Shown: positions 52,110 to 62,580 of the stretch, in pieces
Layout of the letters: every line of letters begins with the position of its first letter
How positions within the stretch are numbered: position 1 is the first letter of the stretch
Source of the DNA: Vicugna pacos
Taxonomy: Eukaryota > Chordata > Mammalia > Artiodactyla > Camelidae
Assembly: GCF_048564905.1 (NCBI RefSeq)
Contig: NC_133006.1
Location: forward strand, 17,010,501-17,074,500
Direction of reading: 5' to 3'
Length of the DNA stretch: 64,000 nucleotides
Program-made: the position numbers and the translations under genes
The notes under the pieces: model-generated
Told to the model about the DNA's origin: nothing
The model's database searches: none
The model's input: the letters and a program-made list of their open reading frames with translations, nothing else

Positions 52110-52240
52110 TCCAAGTATGGGTTTGTAAGTTCCTCCAGAGAAAAGAGGAGATGTCCCACTTGGCTCATCCATTCTCATGTCCACACCCTGCATGCCACGT
52201 GGGGCAGGTGCTCCACAGATGCCTGATTGAATGATTGAGC
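52110..52240 (+). mobile_element. L2 LINE 3' end
   Basis: GTTTGTAAGTTCCTCCAGAG, GGGCAGGTGCTCCACAGATG and CCTGATTGAATGATTGAG show the L2 3' terminus in sense. Confidence 0.65.
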
Positions 52241-52364
52241 CTTTGCTGTGGAGACAGGCACGTTCCTGTGTCTGTTGGGGTGGGGGTGAAGTGGAGGGTC
52301 AGGTCATAGGAGGGAGAGTGGACTGCACTGTTCCAGATCTCGACTCCAGACAGAGTCTCCAGAG

Positions 52365-52475
52365 AGGAGGCCAAAGGAGAAAGGAAGGAGAGGGTGAAGC
52401 AGATAGGGAGAGGCGGAGGGAAATGGGGAAGGAAGGAGGATCATGGAGAGGGGAAGGGGGAACAGGAGTGGACTG
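52365..52475. repeat. Purine-rich (GGA) low-complexity tract
   Basis: Dominated by GGA/GAA with few pyrimidines. Followed 100 bases later by the CA/CT microsatellite. Confidence 0.75.
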
Positions 52476-52570
52476 GGTGCTCGGCTGGTCTGTGTCTTCA
52501 TTGCTCCCCTCCCAGATCTCACCAAACTGGGGCTAGAAATGGATTTGAATACATGAACCCCACCAACACA

Positions 52571-52616
52571 AACACACACACACACACACACACTCTCTCT
52601 CCCTCTCTCTCTCTCT
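52571..52616. repeat. Compound (CA)n(CT)n microsatellite
   Basis: About eleven CA units (52571-52592) pass directly into CT units (52593-52616). Confidence 0.93.
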
Positions 52617-52627
52617 ATCTGTCATCT

Positions 52628-52745
52628 AGCCAAATTGCCCAGATGAGGAAACTGAGGCACACAGAGGAGAGGTGGCTTGCTGAGGCCCCAGGCAGGGCAG
52701 GGATGGGGACTCAGGTCACAGAACTCCTACACCAGGCTCTTCCTG
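52628..52745 (-). mobile_element. MIR SINE fragment
   Basis: GCCCAGATGAGGAAACTGAG, GCACACAGAGGAGAGGTGGC and CAGGGATGGGGACTCAGG are the antisense MIR core. Confidence 0.8.
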
Positions 52746-52844
52746 CTGTATGAGTCTGTCCCTGGGAGCCAGGGTGCTCACATTCCCACATGAAGAAAGA
52801 CAACATTAGGAATGCAGAGAGCAAATCCCAGGGTAATGGAGCCT

Positions 52845-53000
52845 GGTGTTTGCAATAAAAATTTAAATGTGCCATCCTGGTGGCAAAAGCGACTTTTATC
52901 TGATCAGCCTGTCAGCGCTTAAGAAGGCTGGGCTGTGTAAATGGCAAAAGCAAATTGAATTCATATTTACTGCCCTTGAGTCTGTGGGGGTTTATTGTTT
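52845..53000. promoter_or_regulatory. Candidate conserved non-coding element
   Basis: GTTTGCAATAAAAATTTAAATG, AGCGACTTTTATCTGATCAG, GTCAGCGCTTAAG and GCAAATTGAATTCATATTTAC in repeat-free DNA with retained CpGs. Inference from composition. Confidence 0.3.
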
Positions 53001-53017
53001 CCAATGGATTCACCTCT

Positions 53018-53090
53018 CCTCTTTCTCCTCTTCCTTCTTTCTCTTCCCACTCCTCCTCCTTTTCCTCCCTGTTCTTCTTACACTTCCAAG
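53018..53090. repeat. Polypyrimidine tract
   Basis: Almost pure C/T (CTCTCCTCTTTCTCC type) with two short purine breaks. Low complexity, no repeat family. Confidence 0.8.
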
Positions 53091-53850
53091 TGATTTCATT
53101 ATCCAACAACTCACTGGGAAAGTTGACAAGAAAGAAAGCAGCTTTATCTGTGTGCAGATTATTTCCCACCTGCTCCTGCAAGTAAACTCTCCACCTTTAT
53201 CCACCCTGCCCTGTGCCCCGGGAGGCTGGCCTGTGAGGACAGCTTCGTGCAGGCTCCCTTGTCCTCTGGCTTCCTGGGTTTGGCCGCTGGGAGGCCCAGC
53301 AGGAGGTGAGAGGGCAGGGTGAGAGAGAGGGGCCTGTCCCCTTGGCCGCTCCCACCCAGGCTGCAGGTGGTCAGTAGGTTGGATCCATCCCTATTGCGCT
53401 CCCGTGGCTGTAACCCTGCGTGGGTTCTGGAAACTGCCCTCTGCCTTCACCCCTTCAGGCCTAGGAGTGAAAGGGTTTGCAAAGATTCCCTCTGCTGCCA
53501 GCTGCTGGTGGTCACACCGCCCTTCTTGGGTTCCCCTAACCCTGCCCACACCTCTGTAAATAATCCCTTCACTAAAATTCCATCAGGTACCCCTTCAACT
53601 CTGCCGTTTGTTCCTCCCTGACTGATATGTGTCTCTGTCCTCTCTCCTGTGAGCTTTAATGATATTACGCCAGGGCGGCGCCTGCTGAGGCCCAGCTGTG
53701 GACTTACAGGGAAGGGCTGCTGCAGGGAGGCCTGCCCCTCACCTGGGCTTCCAAGGGTCAGGTGATGAGAGGGGCCTATGAGGCGCAGGAAGACACTGCT
53801 AATATCAGCCTCAGATCCCAGAGGCAGAACTATGGGAAGATAGATACTGG
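53091..53850. other. Unique sequence, nothing recognised
   Basis: GC-rich from 53200 on. No domain in any open frame. Confidence 0.4.
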
Positions 53851-53928
53851 ACACAGCCCTGTCCTCAGGGAGCCTCAGTCTGAGGGAGACACAGCCCCGC
53901 CCTCAGGGAGCCCCATTCACTGAGGGAG
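53851..53928. repeat. Two-unit tandem repeat, 38-40 bp
   Basis: ACACAGCCCTGTCCTCAGGG (53851) and ACACAGCCCCGCCCTCAGGG (53889) open two units that each close with CTGAGGGAG. The unit is a local duplication with mild divergence. Confidence 0.8.
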
Positions 53929-53959
53929 ATCCAACCCCTACCTTTACTGACCTTTAAGT

Positions 53960-54190
53960 CTGATGTCCTGGTCAGATATTGACCCGTAATTAAGTTCTCT
54001 AGCTGGAGTAAACTTTAATGCTACCCAACCATTGCCTACCCTGTAGCCTGGGTGGCTTGAAGAAGAAAAGCCAATTTTAATTTTAGCCTGAGCCAAACAT
54101 AATGAGGAGAGTAAATCATAGAGTGAACATTCCCCAGCCAAATGGAAATGAGTTTTGGATTATCTGCCGCGTTGAATTATCCACCCCACT
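53960..54190. promoter_or_regulatory. Candidate conserved non-coding element
   Basis: GACCCGTAATTAAGTTC (53981-53997), GTAAACTTTAATGC, CCAATTTTAATTTTAGCC, CCAAACATAATGAGGAG, TTGGATTATCTGCCGCGTTG and GAATTATCC give repeated homeodomain- and OTX-type (GGATTA) cores plus retained CpGs. Repeat-free. Not tested by alignment. Confidence 0.37.
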
Positions 54191-54774
54191 GCTCCCTTCA
54201 TCGACAGGGTCCTAGAGGGGCCCCCATACTCCGCTTGCTCCCTTAAGTGTGGAGACTAGAGGGAGACCGGGGTGCTTGAGGATGGGGGTTGCTGGTGAGT
54301 CAGTGAGCCTGGGGGTGCTCTGTGATTTAGAAAGGGCTAAGATGGCAAAGACTGAATCCTTGAACATGACTCTGCCAGGGAAAACCTTGGACGAGGGAGA
54401 AAGGACTGGAAAGGCCCTGCTGGCTAGACACGCATCCCTGTGTGTCCACATTCTGCACATTCCCCCTCCAAAGTGAGCAGGAGGTGGTCCACCCAGGTTC
54501 CCAGAGCTGGAGCCTTGCTTGAGGCTTCAGGTGATGGAATCTGAAAGATGCTTGAAGTGGGGGCAGGGGGTAGATACTTCAGGGAGAGTCTTGAAAGCCA
54601 TGACTGAATCAAAGCACAGATCTCTCTGTGTGAAATCAGAGCCCCCACACCCTCACACCTGAGGGCTGGTGTGGAGGCTGACAGGCAGAAACGGGGAGGA
54701 AGGCTGAGGCCTAAGCTGATGCTGAGAGCTGCCAGCCCTGTGGGCTGTCTGTGTCCCCTAAGCAGGGACAGATC
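54191..54774. other. Unique sequence, nothing recognised
   Basis: No gene signals. Confidence 0.4.
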
Positions 54775-54865
54775 ACAGGCGACCATGGAGATTAATGCAT
54801 TTGCAGTTGACGACACGGCAGCAAAACAGCATTTGTTCCCATCAAAGCTAAACAAACAGGCTTGC
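54775..54865. promoter_or_regulatory. Candidate conserved element (short)
   Basis: GAGATTAATGCATTTGCAGT, TTGACGACACGGCAGC and TCAAAGCTAAACAAACAGGC include homeodomain, POU-like, TCF/LEF-like (ATCAAAG) and FOX-like (AAACAAAC) cores in under 90 bases. Low certainty. Confidence 0.27.
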
Positions 54866-54899
54866 TCCCTCTCCCTTCCTCACACGCCCTCAACTTGCA

Positions 54900-55185
54900 G
54901 GCAGCCTCATTCACATCCAGGTCCTCATTCGTAAAACCAGGCCCTCCTTCACCCACACAGGTCTCCATTCACACAAACACACCCATTCACTCAGGCAATC
55001 ACCTCCATTCATGCGACGCCCCCTCACTCACACACCAAGGCGGCTCCAGGCACAGTCAGACACGCCTGCTTCTTCATGCACACACCTACCTCTCCACTCA
55101 CCCTGCACACCCATCTGTACATGGGCCTCCCTCATTCACACACACTCATTCACACACATTCATCCACACGCTGCCACACACAGAG
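54900..55185. repeat. Degenerate CATTCACA-type tandem tract
   Basis: TCCATTCACACAAACACACC, CATTCACTCAGGCAATCACC, CTCACTCACACACC, CTCATTCACACACACTCATT and similar phrases recur irregularly. This is a decayed short-unit satellite-like region with C/A bias on the plus strand. Confidence 0.75.
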
Positions 55186-55449
55186 CTCAAGACAAAAGAG
55201 GGCTGGTGCTCCCCAGCCCCGGTCGTGAACACACTGGGTAGAAGACGTTTTCCATTCAACTATTAATGTCAATCTTTTGTGGAGGAGCCAAGGTCTACTT
55301 CTTTTAATGGGTTGCTGGTTTAGTCACTGATAAGAATGTGCATGGCTTTCATCATTTTTCATTTCCATGTATCTGACATTTCCACAGTGGCCCAGGCTCA
55401 GTGGGTACCTTATATCATGAGAGCTATAATTAAGAATTGTGACCTGGGC
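55186..55449. other. Unique sequence, AT-richer
   Basis: Nothing recognised. Confidence 0.35.
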
Positions 55450-55810
55450 TGGATTGCCCATAAATGGACCTGAAACAAGGATCTGAGTGTAGGTGATTTA
55501 TTTGACTGGTGCTTGCAGGACATATGGGAAAGGGAAGAGGCGTGGGAGGTGAGATGAGGAGGGGAAGGCAGCCAGTACAAGCTGTGTTAGTAGCAGGTGA
55601 CTTCAAAGGGCCACTGCACTTCTGGGAGACTGTGCAGAACGTGCTTCAGAATTGTCCCATCCAAGCAGTGAGGAAGTTGAAGTATTTATCCTCCATCCCA
55701 TCCCGTTCTTAGCCTGCCCGGCCTGCCCCAGATAGAGGCAAGCACACTTCTGCAGTAAGTCAGCCTGTACCGAGTGATGAAGGTGCCAGGGAGTACGGCT
55801 CTTCATGCTG
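55450..55810. other. Unnamed old repeat trace and unique DNA
   Basis: About 55463-55520 (ATGGACCTGAAACAAGGATC, GTGATTTATTTGACTGG) is a diverged reverse-strand relative of 19000-19055. The remainder is unplaced. Confidence 0.35.
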
Positions 55811-55818
55811 GTGCACTC

Positions 55819-56045
55819 ATCATTCATTCATTCATTCATTCATTCTCTCATCAAACATGTCCCTGGTGCCTACTCTGAGCCAGGTCCTGGGCTTGCTCCT
55901 GGGAATTCAGAGCTGAACAAAACATAGTCCCTGACAAGAAGGGGTTCCCAGGTGAATGGGGTAGAAGACACGGAAACACAGAATTACACTGTAGCACAAT
56001 AAAAGCTATCATGGACACGTTCGCAGCGGGCCAGAGTGCTGTAAC
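55819..56045 (-). mobile_element. L2 LINE 3' end with terminal (CATT)n
   Basis: CATT units (55821-55845) lead into TGGTGCCTACTCTGAGCCAG, GGTCCTGGGCTTGCTCC and TCAGAGCTGAACAAAACATA, the antisense L2 3' end. Confidence 0.85.
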
Positions 56046-56429
56046 TGAGAGCAGGGAGGAAGCAATTCAGAGCTTAATAACTCCCTTACAATCACAACTG
56101 CTTACCTTGCACAACAGAAGTTTAAACAGAGTCTAAATGGGCTCAGTCTGCCCTTTGAATGTTTTAGATACCTTTTCCCCTTGTCTTCCCTGTCACCTGT
56201 CCTATCTAAGACCACTGTTTTAAGCTAGTTTATGAAGAAGTCCCAGGATTGGGGATGTGGCCTCTTTCTCCGTGGCTTGGCTTGGGGACAGCACAGGGAA
56301 TGTTTTTGCCCATCCTGTCCAGAAAGGAGCCATGGAGCTGGGACCTTCCCAGGGCAGGGGGCCCCCTTGGGGATTTGGCATTCTCTGTCTCTCTCTTCTT
56401 CTCAACCTCTCCCTTCAAACTAGAAGCTG
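56046..56429. other. Unique sequence, nothing recognised
   Basis: No gene signals. Confidence 0.4.
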
Positions 56430-56535
56430 TAACTCCAAGACCACAATAGGAGCTGCCTGCGGTCAAAGACTATGCCTCCCCTGTCAGACTGGAGCTCTTT
56501 GAGGTCAGGAGCTATCTCCCTCTCCAGCACACGTT
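56430..56535 (+). mobile_element. L2-like fragment, related to the 40-bp minisatellite unit
   Basis: CCCCTGTCAGACTGGAGCTC, TTTGAGGTCAGGAGCTATCT and CCCTCTCCAGCACA form an L2 3' segment. One period resembles the unit of the array at 33508-33866. Confidence 0.65.
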
Positions 56536-57669
56536 TGTTGAACTTGCCCCCTCCCCTCTTTCTCAAAGTTCTGGAAGGATCCCTGTACAAGGCAGCATCA
56601 TGGAGAGGGTGCAGAGGAATCAGTTCTGTGATGTTAATTCACTCTTCTTACCCTTAGAAGAAGCCCCGCACTTACCTCCTGAGGGCCTGGGAGGAGGAGG
56701 TGCCTGTGTGGGACAAGGGCAGAGCTGAAAGCCTCGAACTTGAATCACACCAGGAGACTCCCAGACAAGAGGAGCAACCCCTTTGTGAAGCCCATGTCTG
56801 GGAATCAAGGTTCCCTTTCTGGTCCCCTGGCTCCAGAGCTGGTCCCTTCAGGGCTCCCCTTGAATGGTGTGATTTACGGGGAGCAGCAAGTCTGGAAGGA
56901 CGCAGGCGGCTGCCTCTCCTGGCAGATCCAAACCTCTCCCACTCTTATTAATTCACACTTTCCTGCTGGCCTGGAGCACCCTGGAGGGGCCGTTTCTTTT
57001 TACCTGAAGCAGAGACAGGCATCTTACTTGATTTACAGGCTCCAGGGGCGGCTCCTCGGCTGGTTGCTAAGGTATCTTTTAAATGGAAATCAGGGTGGAG
57101 AGATATCACATACATCGTGCCAGCCATCTGCTAAATGTTGCCTCTTCTGTCTGGAACAGCTCAACGTGGTTCCGACAGGGAGGCAGGGCCCAGGGGCTGG
57201 GGGGAGGAGGGGAAGTCTGTGGTGTCCACAGCAAGTGAAGAAACAGGAACTTTCCTTTTGTGCCGCCATGTCCGCCATGTCTCTTAGTTTTCCTCTTTCT
57301 GTCCTCATCTTTCTTTTTTTCCTTTTGTTTTAAATATAAAATCCCATCTGGAGATTCTGATGACAAGCCACCAGCCTAGCTCCACAACTCTATATTTATT
57401 GCCAGTATATTGAATTGTGCGCGTGCGTGTGTGTCTGTATGTGACTCACGACCATCGGGCCTGGCAGGTGGGTCTTTCTGAGCCAATTAGGCCCCTGCTC
57501 CTGAGAACACCAGCGTCCCTTCCAGCCCATCCCCTAGAAGCAGGAAACACAAGTGCCCACATTTAGTCGAACAGCTGGCTGCCACAGGTTACTACGCAAT
57601 CCGTAGTGGAGGCGCCAGTTTCTGGTCACATCGGGCACATGGGGGCCTCTGGAGGGGCCTCTTCTGCTC
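56536..57669. other. Unique sequence, nothing recognised
   Basis: A plus-strand open frame of 197 codons (56740-57333) has a hydrophobic C-terminal end that comes from a T-rich tract, and no domain or splice context. Treated as chance. AT-rich at 57060-57130. Confidence 0.4.
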
Positions 57670-57815
57670 TAAAGACAGCCTGGGGCCAGACTGTACTCGG
57701 TTCGAATCATAGTTCTTCTCAGGAGAGCTGGGAGAACTTGGCCAGGCCCAAACCTTTTTGACCCTCACTCCCTGGTGGTTAAATCAGGGATAGTGACACT
57801 CAGGCCATGAGATAT
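57670..57815 (+). mobile_element. MIR SINE remnant
   Basis: GGGGCCAGACTGTACTCGGT, TCGAATCATAGTTCTTCTC, AGAACTTGGCCAGGCCCAAA and TTAAATCAGGGATAGTGACA keep the sense MIR order, including its tRNA-derived head. Confidence 0.7.
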
Positions 57816-58394
57816 GGCAGGGCAGGCTGCTCACAGCACAAGGCTGTTCAGCTAAGGGGCTCTTTCTAATTACACAAAAGCACCTCATGGATGAGTGGCA
57901 GAGTTGTGAAAACCGCTCGTAGACACGGGGCGGGGGTTGGGGTGGGCAGGGAGACACTGCCCCTACTCTGGGTAAACGCCCAGAGGCGCTGATTCCTACG
58001 GCACAGCAGGTCCAGGTTCAGGGGAGACTGTCTCTCCTCCCCTCCAGCTCAGCCGCCGCTGGCTCCCTGGTAACTCCCCCTGCTCTCCCCTTCCCTCCCC
58101 GCTCCTGGCTCATAGACATTCTGAGCAGACAAGCTCTTGCTCCTTTGCAGATGGATTCCTCCCATGAAGGCTGATTCTGACATTTGATACCAGCATCCAT
58201 TTCACAGCCTCGCTTCTGATCCCCATGCATCTCTCTCAGCTTTGCCCATAAATAATCCCATGGCCCCTCCTGCCGGCTTTCATCTGCTTCTTTGTTCCTG
58301 ATACCAGCCCTCTACTCCTAATCTCCACATCTCCGTGGTCCCCTTCACCACCTACACCACTCCGAGCTGCTTAGAGGGACCTAGGTTGCTCCTT
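57816..58394. other. Unique sequence, nothing recognised
   Basis: No gene signals. A GGGGCGGGGG run lies near 57928. Confidence 0.4.
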
Positions 58395-58449
58395 CTAACA
58401 TTCATTCAAATCCCAGCTCAAAAGAGAGATCCTCCCATCCCCCTGGCGT

Positions 58450-58770
58450 GTGAACTAATTGCCTGTTATCCACCCGCTCCCCTCACCTCCCTCCCAACTT
58501 GGGGTTTAAGCTGCTTTTTGTTTGGCTGTGAGAGTAATATATTAAGTGACAGTTCTCAGAATACAATTTTAATTAAGATTCAATAGTCACTTCTCCGTCA
58601 GTAATCTTCCATGCTGATTACTTAAAATATATTTACCCAGTTCTATTATGTCACAGATTTGAATTCATTAGACGTTTGTTAATCCTCAACAAACTTTCTT
58701 TTTAGTGTGGTTTGTTTAGCATAATTTACAAGGACAAAACCGCTCGGAACGATGGGCCCCAAGCAGGGTG
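58450..58770. promoter_or_regulatory. Candidate conserved non-coding element (enhancer-like)
   Basis: GTGTGAACTAATTGCCTG (58448-58465), ATATTAAGTGACAGTTC, CAATTTTAATTAAGATTC (58565-58582), CAGTAATCTTCCATGCTGATTA, GAATTCATTAGACG, TTGTTAATCCTCAAC, GTGGTTTGTTTAGC and CATAATTTAC in 300 repeat-free bases. This is the densest run of homeodomain- and FOX-type cores in the window besides 38040-38600. Conservation not tested. Confidence 0.42.
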
Positions 58771-59538
58771 TGCATCGCAGTGTCCGGGTCTTTCCTGCCT
58801 GCTGCATCGCCGTCGCTCTCCATCAGGGGGCAGGCGGCAGAAGCAAGGAGGGAAAGGCCCAAGGATGCTGTAGGCTGAGGCAGTCCATCCACATTGCCCT
58901 GAAGCAGCCCCTACAGGTCAGCCTTACAGGACACAGGGTGGGGTCGGAGACAGTGGAGAAGGGGTCAGGAGAGACAGTGAGAAGTATCCCACAGAGGCCA
59001 CCGACAGCCTTGGCCCTGGACTCGGATACACCTGACAAACATTGCCATTTCCTGCATGTGCCGAGATGGGAAGATGTCGGGAAGTCCTGCTTAGCCTTAG
59101 AAACTTGCAGCATTTACTGACAAGGGCTCTTGAGGAAGCCACCTTTCTCAGGGGCCAGAGGCTTTCTAAACCCTATCCCCCCATACACATGCACACACAC
59201 ACACACAAACGCATGTACACATCCACCTCCAACTTAACTAGCAAGGGACTTCCTTGGGTGTGGTTTTCTCTCTGTCCCCAGTGGGTAGAGGGGGTACTGC
59301 TCACCTCTCCTTGAGCAGACACAGTGACCAGGGACATAAGGCCTCCCTAACACTGAGCACAGTAAGCCATGCTGGGAAGCACGGTTAGCAGAAGATGCTT
59401 CTAAAGCTTCTGTGAGACTAGGCTGCTCCATGAAAATGGTTTTCTCAGCTGATTAGCCAAGTGAACCTTGGACAGTGTTGATACAGAACTCAGAACCTCA
59501 GTGACAATGCCAGAAACTCACTTGGCTCAGCACCAAAT
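58771..59538. other. Unique sequence with a short CA run
   Basis: CA run at about 59190-59207. No gene signals. Confidence 0.4.
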
Positions 59539-60010
59539 TTTATTCATTTATTCATTTATTCATTTATTCATTTGATATTTATTGGGCACTTACTATGAGT
59601 CAGGTGTGGTACTGGGAGCTGGGATACAGTGATGGGTGGATAAGATAGATAAGTTCCCTGCCTTGTGGAGTTTACAGTCTAGGAACCCATACATGTACAC
59701 GATTAAGGAATTATAATTAAAAATGTGGTGAGCGATACGTAGGACAAGTACGGGGTGCTAAGGCGCAAACAGCAGGAGGGTCTAATTTGGTCCAGGTTTT
59801 GGAGAGGCTTCCTGGAGCAGGTGGTGTTTAAGCTGAGCCTGGAGGTGGACTAGGAGCTTGGCCAGGCAGGAGGGGAGTTGAGGGAGAAGCCGGGAAGAGA
59901 CCAGAGCATGGAGGAAGTCCTGGAGGAAGATCAAGCCTGGCATTTAGATGTGAAAGGGGTTGAGTGTAGCTGGAGCAAGAACAGGGGAAGAGAGAGTGGT
60001 GAGAGATAAA
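59539..60010 (-). mobile_element. L2 LINE 3' fragment with terminal (ATTC)n
   Basis: ATTCATTT units (59539-59575) lead into TTGATATTTATTGGGCACTT, ACTATGAGTCAGGTGTGGTA, TACAGTGATGGGTGG, CCTGCCTTGTGGAGTTTACA, GTCTAGGAACC and later GAGGCTTCCTGGAGCAGGTG near 59802. A long antisense L2 3' part. Confidence 0.92.
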
Positions 60011-60392
60011 GTGGGGAGATGGGCAGAGCTGGCTTTTGCAAAGACTTTTTCTTCTGTTAAAACAAAAAGAAGGTCAATGCAGATGAAAAAAAGATTCCTA
60101 TTCGTTATATCAGGCCTCATCTAAGCATGGACCAGAACACATTTGAATGTGGAGAAGATGGCAGATGGAAAGCTTCCACATGTAGGCACCTCTGGGATGG
60201 ATGTGCCTGGCGGGACCTGGGTCAGGGCAGGCTGGTACCCCTTAGGGAAGAGGTCAGTGAGGGACTGGCAGGGTGGGCAGTTGCTCATGGGAGCTCAGAG
60301 CAGAGCTGGTGGAATAAGGCACATTGATAACAGCTTTTAATGCGGGTGACCATAATGAAGATGAAAAGAAAAAAAAAACTTTTGGAACAAAA
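60011..60392. other. Unique sequence
   Basis: Possibly the end of the L2. Otherwise nothing recognised. Confidence 0.35.
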
Positions 60393-60612
60393 ACAAGCAA
60401 GCTTTTTCTGTAAAGGGCAAGACAGCAAATATTTTAGGCTTTGCTGGCCACATTCTATCTGCTGCAACTACTTACTTCCATCATTATTGCATGAAAAAAA
60501 GCCATAGACGATATGTAAAGGAATGATCATGGCCATGTCCTAATAAAACTTTATTTACAAATACAAGAAGCAGGCTGGATTTGGCCCGTGGGCTATAGTT
60601 AGCTCACACCTG
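60393..60612 (+). mobile_element. MER1-type hAT-Charlie remnant
   Basis: TTTTTCTGTAAAGGGCAAGA, AAATATTTTAGGCTTTGCTG, GCCACATTCTATCTGCTGCA, AAAGCCATAGACGATATG, CCTAATAAAACTTTATTTAC and GGATTTGGCCCGTGGGCTAT run through the full element. The subfamily (MER1 versus MER58) is not certain. Non-autonomous DNA transposon of early placental age. Confidence 0.88.
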
Positions 60613-60945
60613 CTCTAATGGTGCTGTCCAGTGTGGTAGCCTATAGCCGCATAGGGCTACTGAGCGCTTGAAATGTGCTCTAAGTGTTAAATACACTTAG
60701 ATTTTGAAGACTTAGTACAGATAAAAGAAAGTTAAACATCTCATTCATAATTGTTTGCATTGATTACACATTGAAATACTATTCTGGATATGGTGGGTTA
60801 AATAAAATACATTATCAAAATTGATTTTACTTGTTTCTTTTCACTTTTTTTATTATGGCCATGTAATTTAAATGTAATTCAATATGTAATATAAAATTAC
60901 ATTTGTGGCTAGTATCATATTTCTGTTAGACATTTCTGTTCAGGA
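60613..60945 (+). mobile_element. Second hAT-group MITE, abutting the first
   Basis: TGCTGTCCAGTGTGGTAGCC, AGCGCTTGAAATGTGCTC, AATACACTTAGATTTTGAAG, TTTGCATTGATTACACATTG, AATAAAATACATTATC and TATCATATTTCTGTTAGAC follow a common mammalian hAT MITE whose name I am not sure of. It starts within a few bases of the MER1-type element's end. Confidence 0.75.
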
Positions 60946-61609
60946 ATAATGCTCAGTTCAGATGAAATGTAGAGTTAAGTCTCTGGCGCTGAAGGGTCTC
61001 AGGTGGGAGATTTGCCCTTAAAGAAACATGATAATGGAATTCAAATCTTCACAATAAAGTAATATCTGATTGGAATAGGTTTTTGTTTATTATATGTCTT
61101 TTTTTTTTTATCAGCTAGTTCTTTTGTCAGCATCTGTGCTCCTCAAACTGGGAGCTATGGAGCTTTACTTCCCCAAGGTATTAATAGTTGTTATGCAAAA
61201 AAAAAAAAAAAGGAGTCTATTTAGCTAAAAAAAAAAAACAGCAATGTAGAATTAAACATTAAGCCAAATTTCTTTACTGCCGCAGAATTTCTCAACCCTT
61301 CTGAACTTGCTAAGGCGTAGAGAGCTTTCCAAGAGTGAGCAAGAGTGGGCTGCACTTCCCCAGTTCATTGACCTTAGGAGCCTTCCTTGCAGAACCCTAA
61401 TTAACACTCCTAGAAGGCAAATTGAGAGCTGTTGGTCTGTGTGACGCTACTCAACGAGTGTGCCTCATTTTCCAAAAGTCCAACTCAATTGATGTTTTTA
61501 GCACTACATAAATACAGCCACACTGAGTACAACATGGAACAGTGAGAAAACTGTAAGATTCGGAGGCATAAAGACCTGAGCCACAGTCCTGTTCCTTCCT
61601 TCCCTGGAG
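60946..61609. other. AT-rich unique sequence with A and T runs
   Basis: T-run near 61100-61110 and A-runs at 61197-61212 and 61228-61239. No nameable repeat or gene. Confidence 0.4.
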
Positions 61610-61890
61610 AGTCACTTATGCAAAAGCACCTACTATGTGCCAGGCAGTGCTTTAGGCCTTTTAGTTGGTCAGTAGTCTGGCTCCAGGCCATCCTCAGAAA
61701 AACAAATCCCAACCCTTTGGGGCTTTGTTGCCAGTGCAGAAGACAAATAATAACAGGACAAGTAGGTAAAATATACAGTAAATTAGTGAACAGTTCTAAG
61801 GAGAAAATGCAGAGCAGGGAAGAGGTATATGCAGAGGGTGGGGCCCCAGTGAGAAGGTGACTTTCGAGTAAGGACCAGAAGGAGGCACTC
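61610..61890 (-). mobile_element. L2 LINE 3' fragment
   Basis: AAGCACCTACTATGTGCCAG, GCAGTGCTTTAGGCC, then ACAAATAATAACAGGACAAG, CAGTTCTAAGGAGAAAATGC and GAGAAGGTGACTTTCGAGTA follow the antisense L2 3' part. Confidence 0.85.
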
Positions 61891-61944
61891 AGGCCACAGA
61901 CAAGTCCTCATCTATACACGCAGATAAGCCCTTCCCTATGAAGG

Positions 61945-62020
61945 GTGTTCCTGGAGCCTAGATGAGATGATGCACGTGAAGGTTCAGGCAGAGGACCCAG
62001 CACATACTAAGTGCTCATAC
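61945..62020 (+). mobile_element. MIR SINE 3' fragment
   Basis: GATGAGATGATGCACGTGAA and CCCAGCACATACTAAGTGCT then CATACAAAG are the sense MIR 3' end. Confidence 0.65.
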
Positions 62021-62194
62021 AAAGAAGCCCTTGCCTTTGCCTCCCCTCCAACCCCTTCTTCAGTTCCCTGAACTTCCAGAGATTCATCCACTGTGTGGAT
62101 TCTCCATGGTGAAGAATTTATCCAAAGCCAGTTCCCCACTAACCCTGGCATCTCCTGGGGCCAGCTCGCTCCTTGTCCATGTTCTTGTTCTTAA

Positions 62195-62310
62195 GGAATG
62201 CTGGTCGAATTTGATTCCATGCTGAGCCTAATCTAATTACGGAGGCAAAACTGGCTTCAAAATACAACCATAACACACTTTTCAAATCCAATGATTATTC
62301 GATGAACCAC
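62195..62310. promoter_or_regulatory. Candidate conserved element near the coding exon
   Basis: GCCTAATCTAATTACGGAGG (62226-62245) and AATCCAATGATTATTCGATG contain homeodomain cores and retained CpGs. It lies about 430 bases upstream of the exon, so splicing-related or enhancer roles are both possible. Low certainty. Confidence 0.27.
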
Positions 62311-62331
62311 TGGTATGGAATTATCCATCTG

Positions 62332-62580
62332 CCCATCCATCCATTCAACAAATGTTTATTGAGCATCTACTGTGTTCCAGATGCTGTGCTAGATGCAGGG
62401 AATACTGCAATTAATAAAACAGACAAAAGTACCAGCCTTCATGGAACTGACCGTCTAGTGGGGGAGATAGAAAATATTCCACGAACATCATTAGTAAGTA
62501 AATTAAATAGTCTATTAGAAGGTGATAAGAACCAAGGAGAAAGGAAAAAGCAGAACTGTATTAGAGAGATTGGGAGAAGA
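62332..62580 (-). mobile_element. L2 LINE 3' end, just upstream of the LRFN2 exon
   Basis: CATCCATTCAACAAATGTTT, ATTGAGCATCTACTGTGTTC, CAGATGCTGTGCTAGATGCA, AACAGACAAAAGTACCAGCC and TTCATGGAACTGACCGTCTA form a well-kept antisense L2 3' end, about 130 bases before the splice acceptor. Confidence 0.93.

Noticed and set aside
56740-57333. 197-codon plus-strand frame with a hydrophobic tail resembling a membrane segment
   Set aside because: The hydrophobic tail comes from a T-rich low-complexity tract. There is no signal peptide, domain or splice context.
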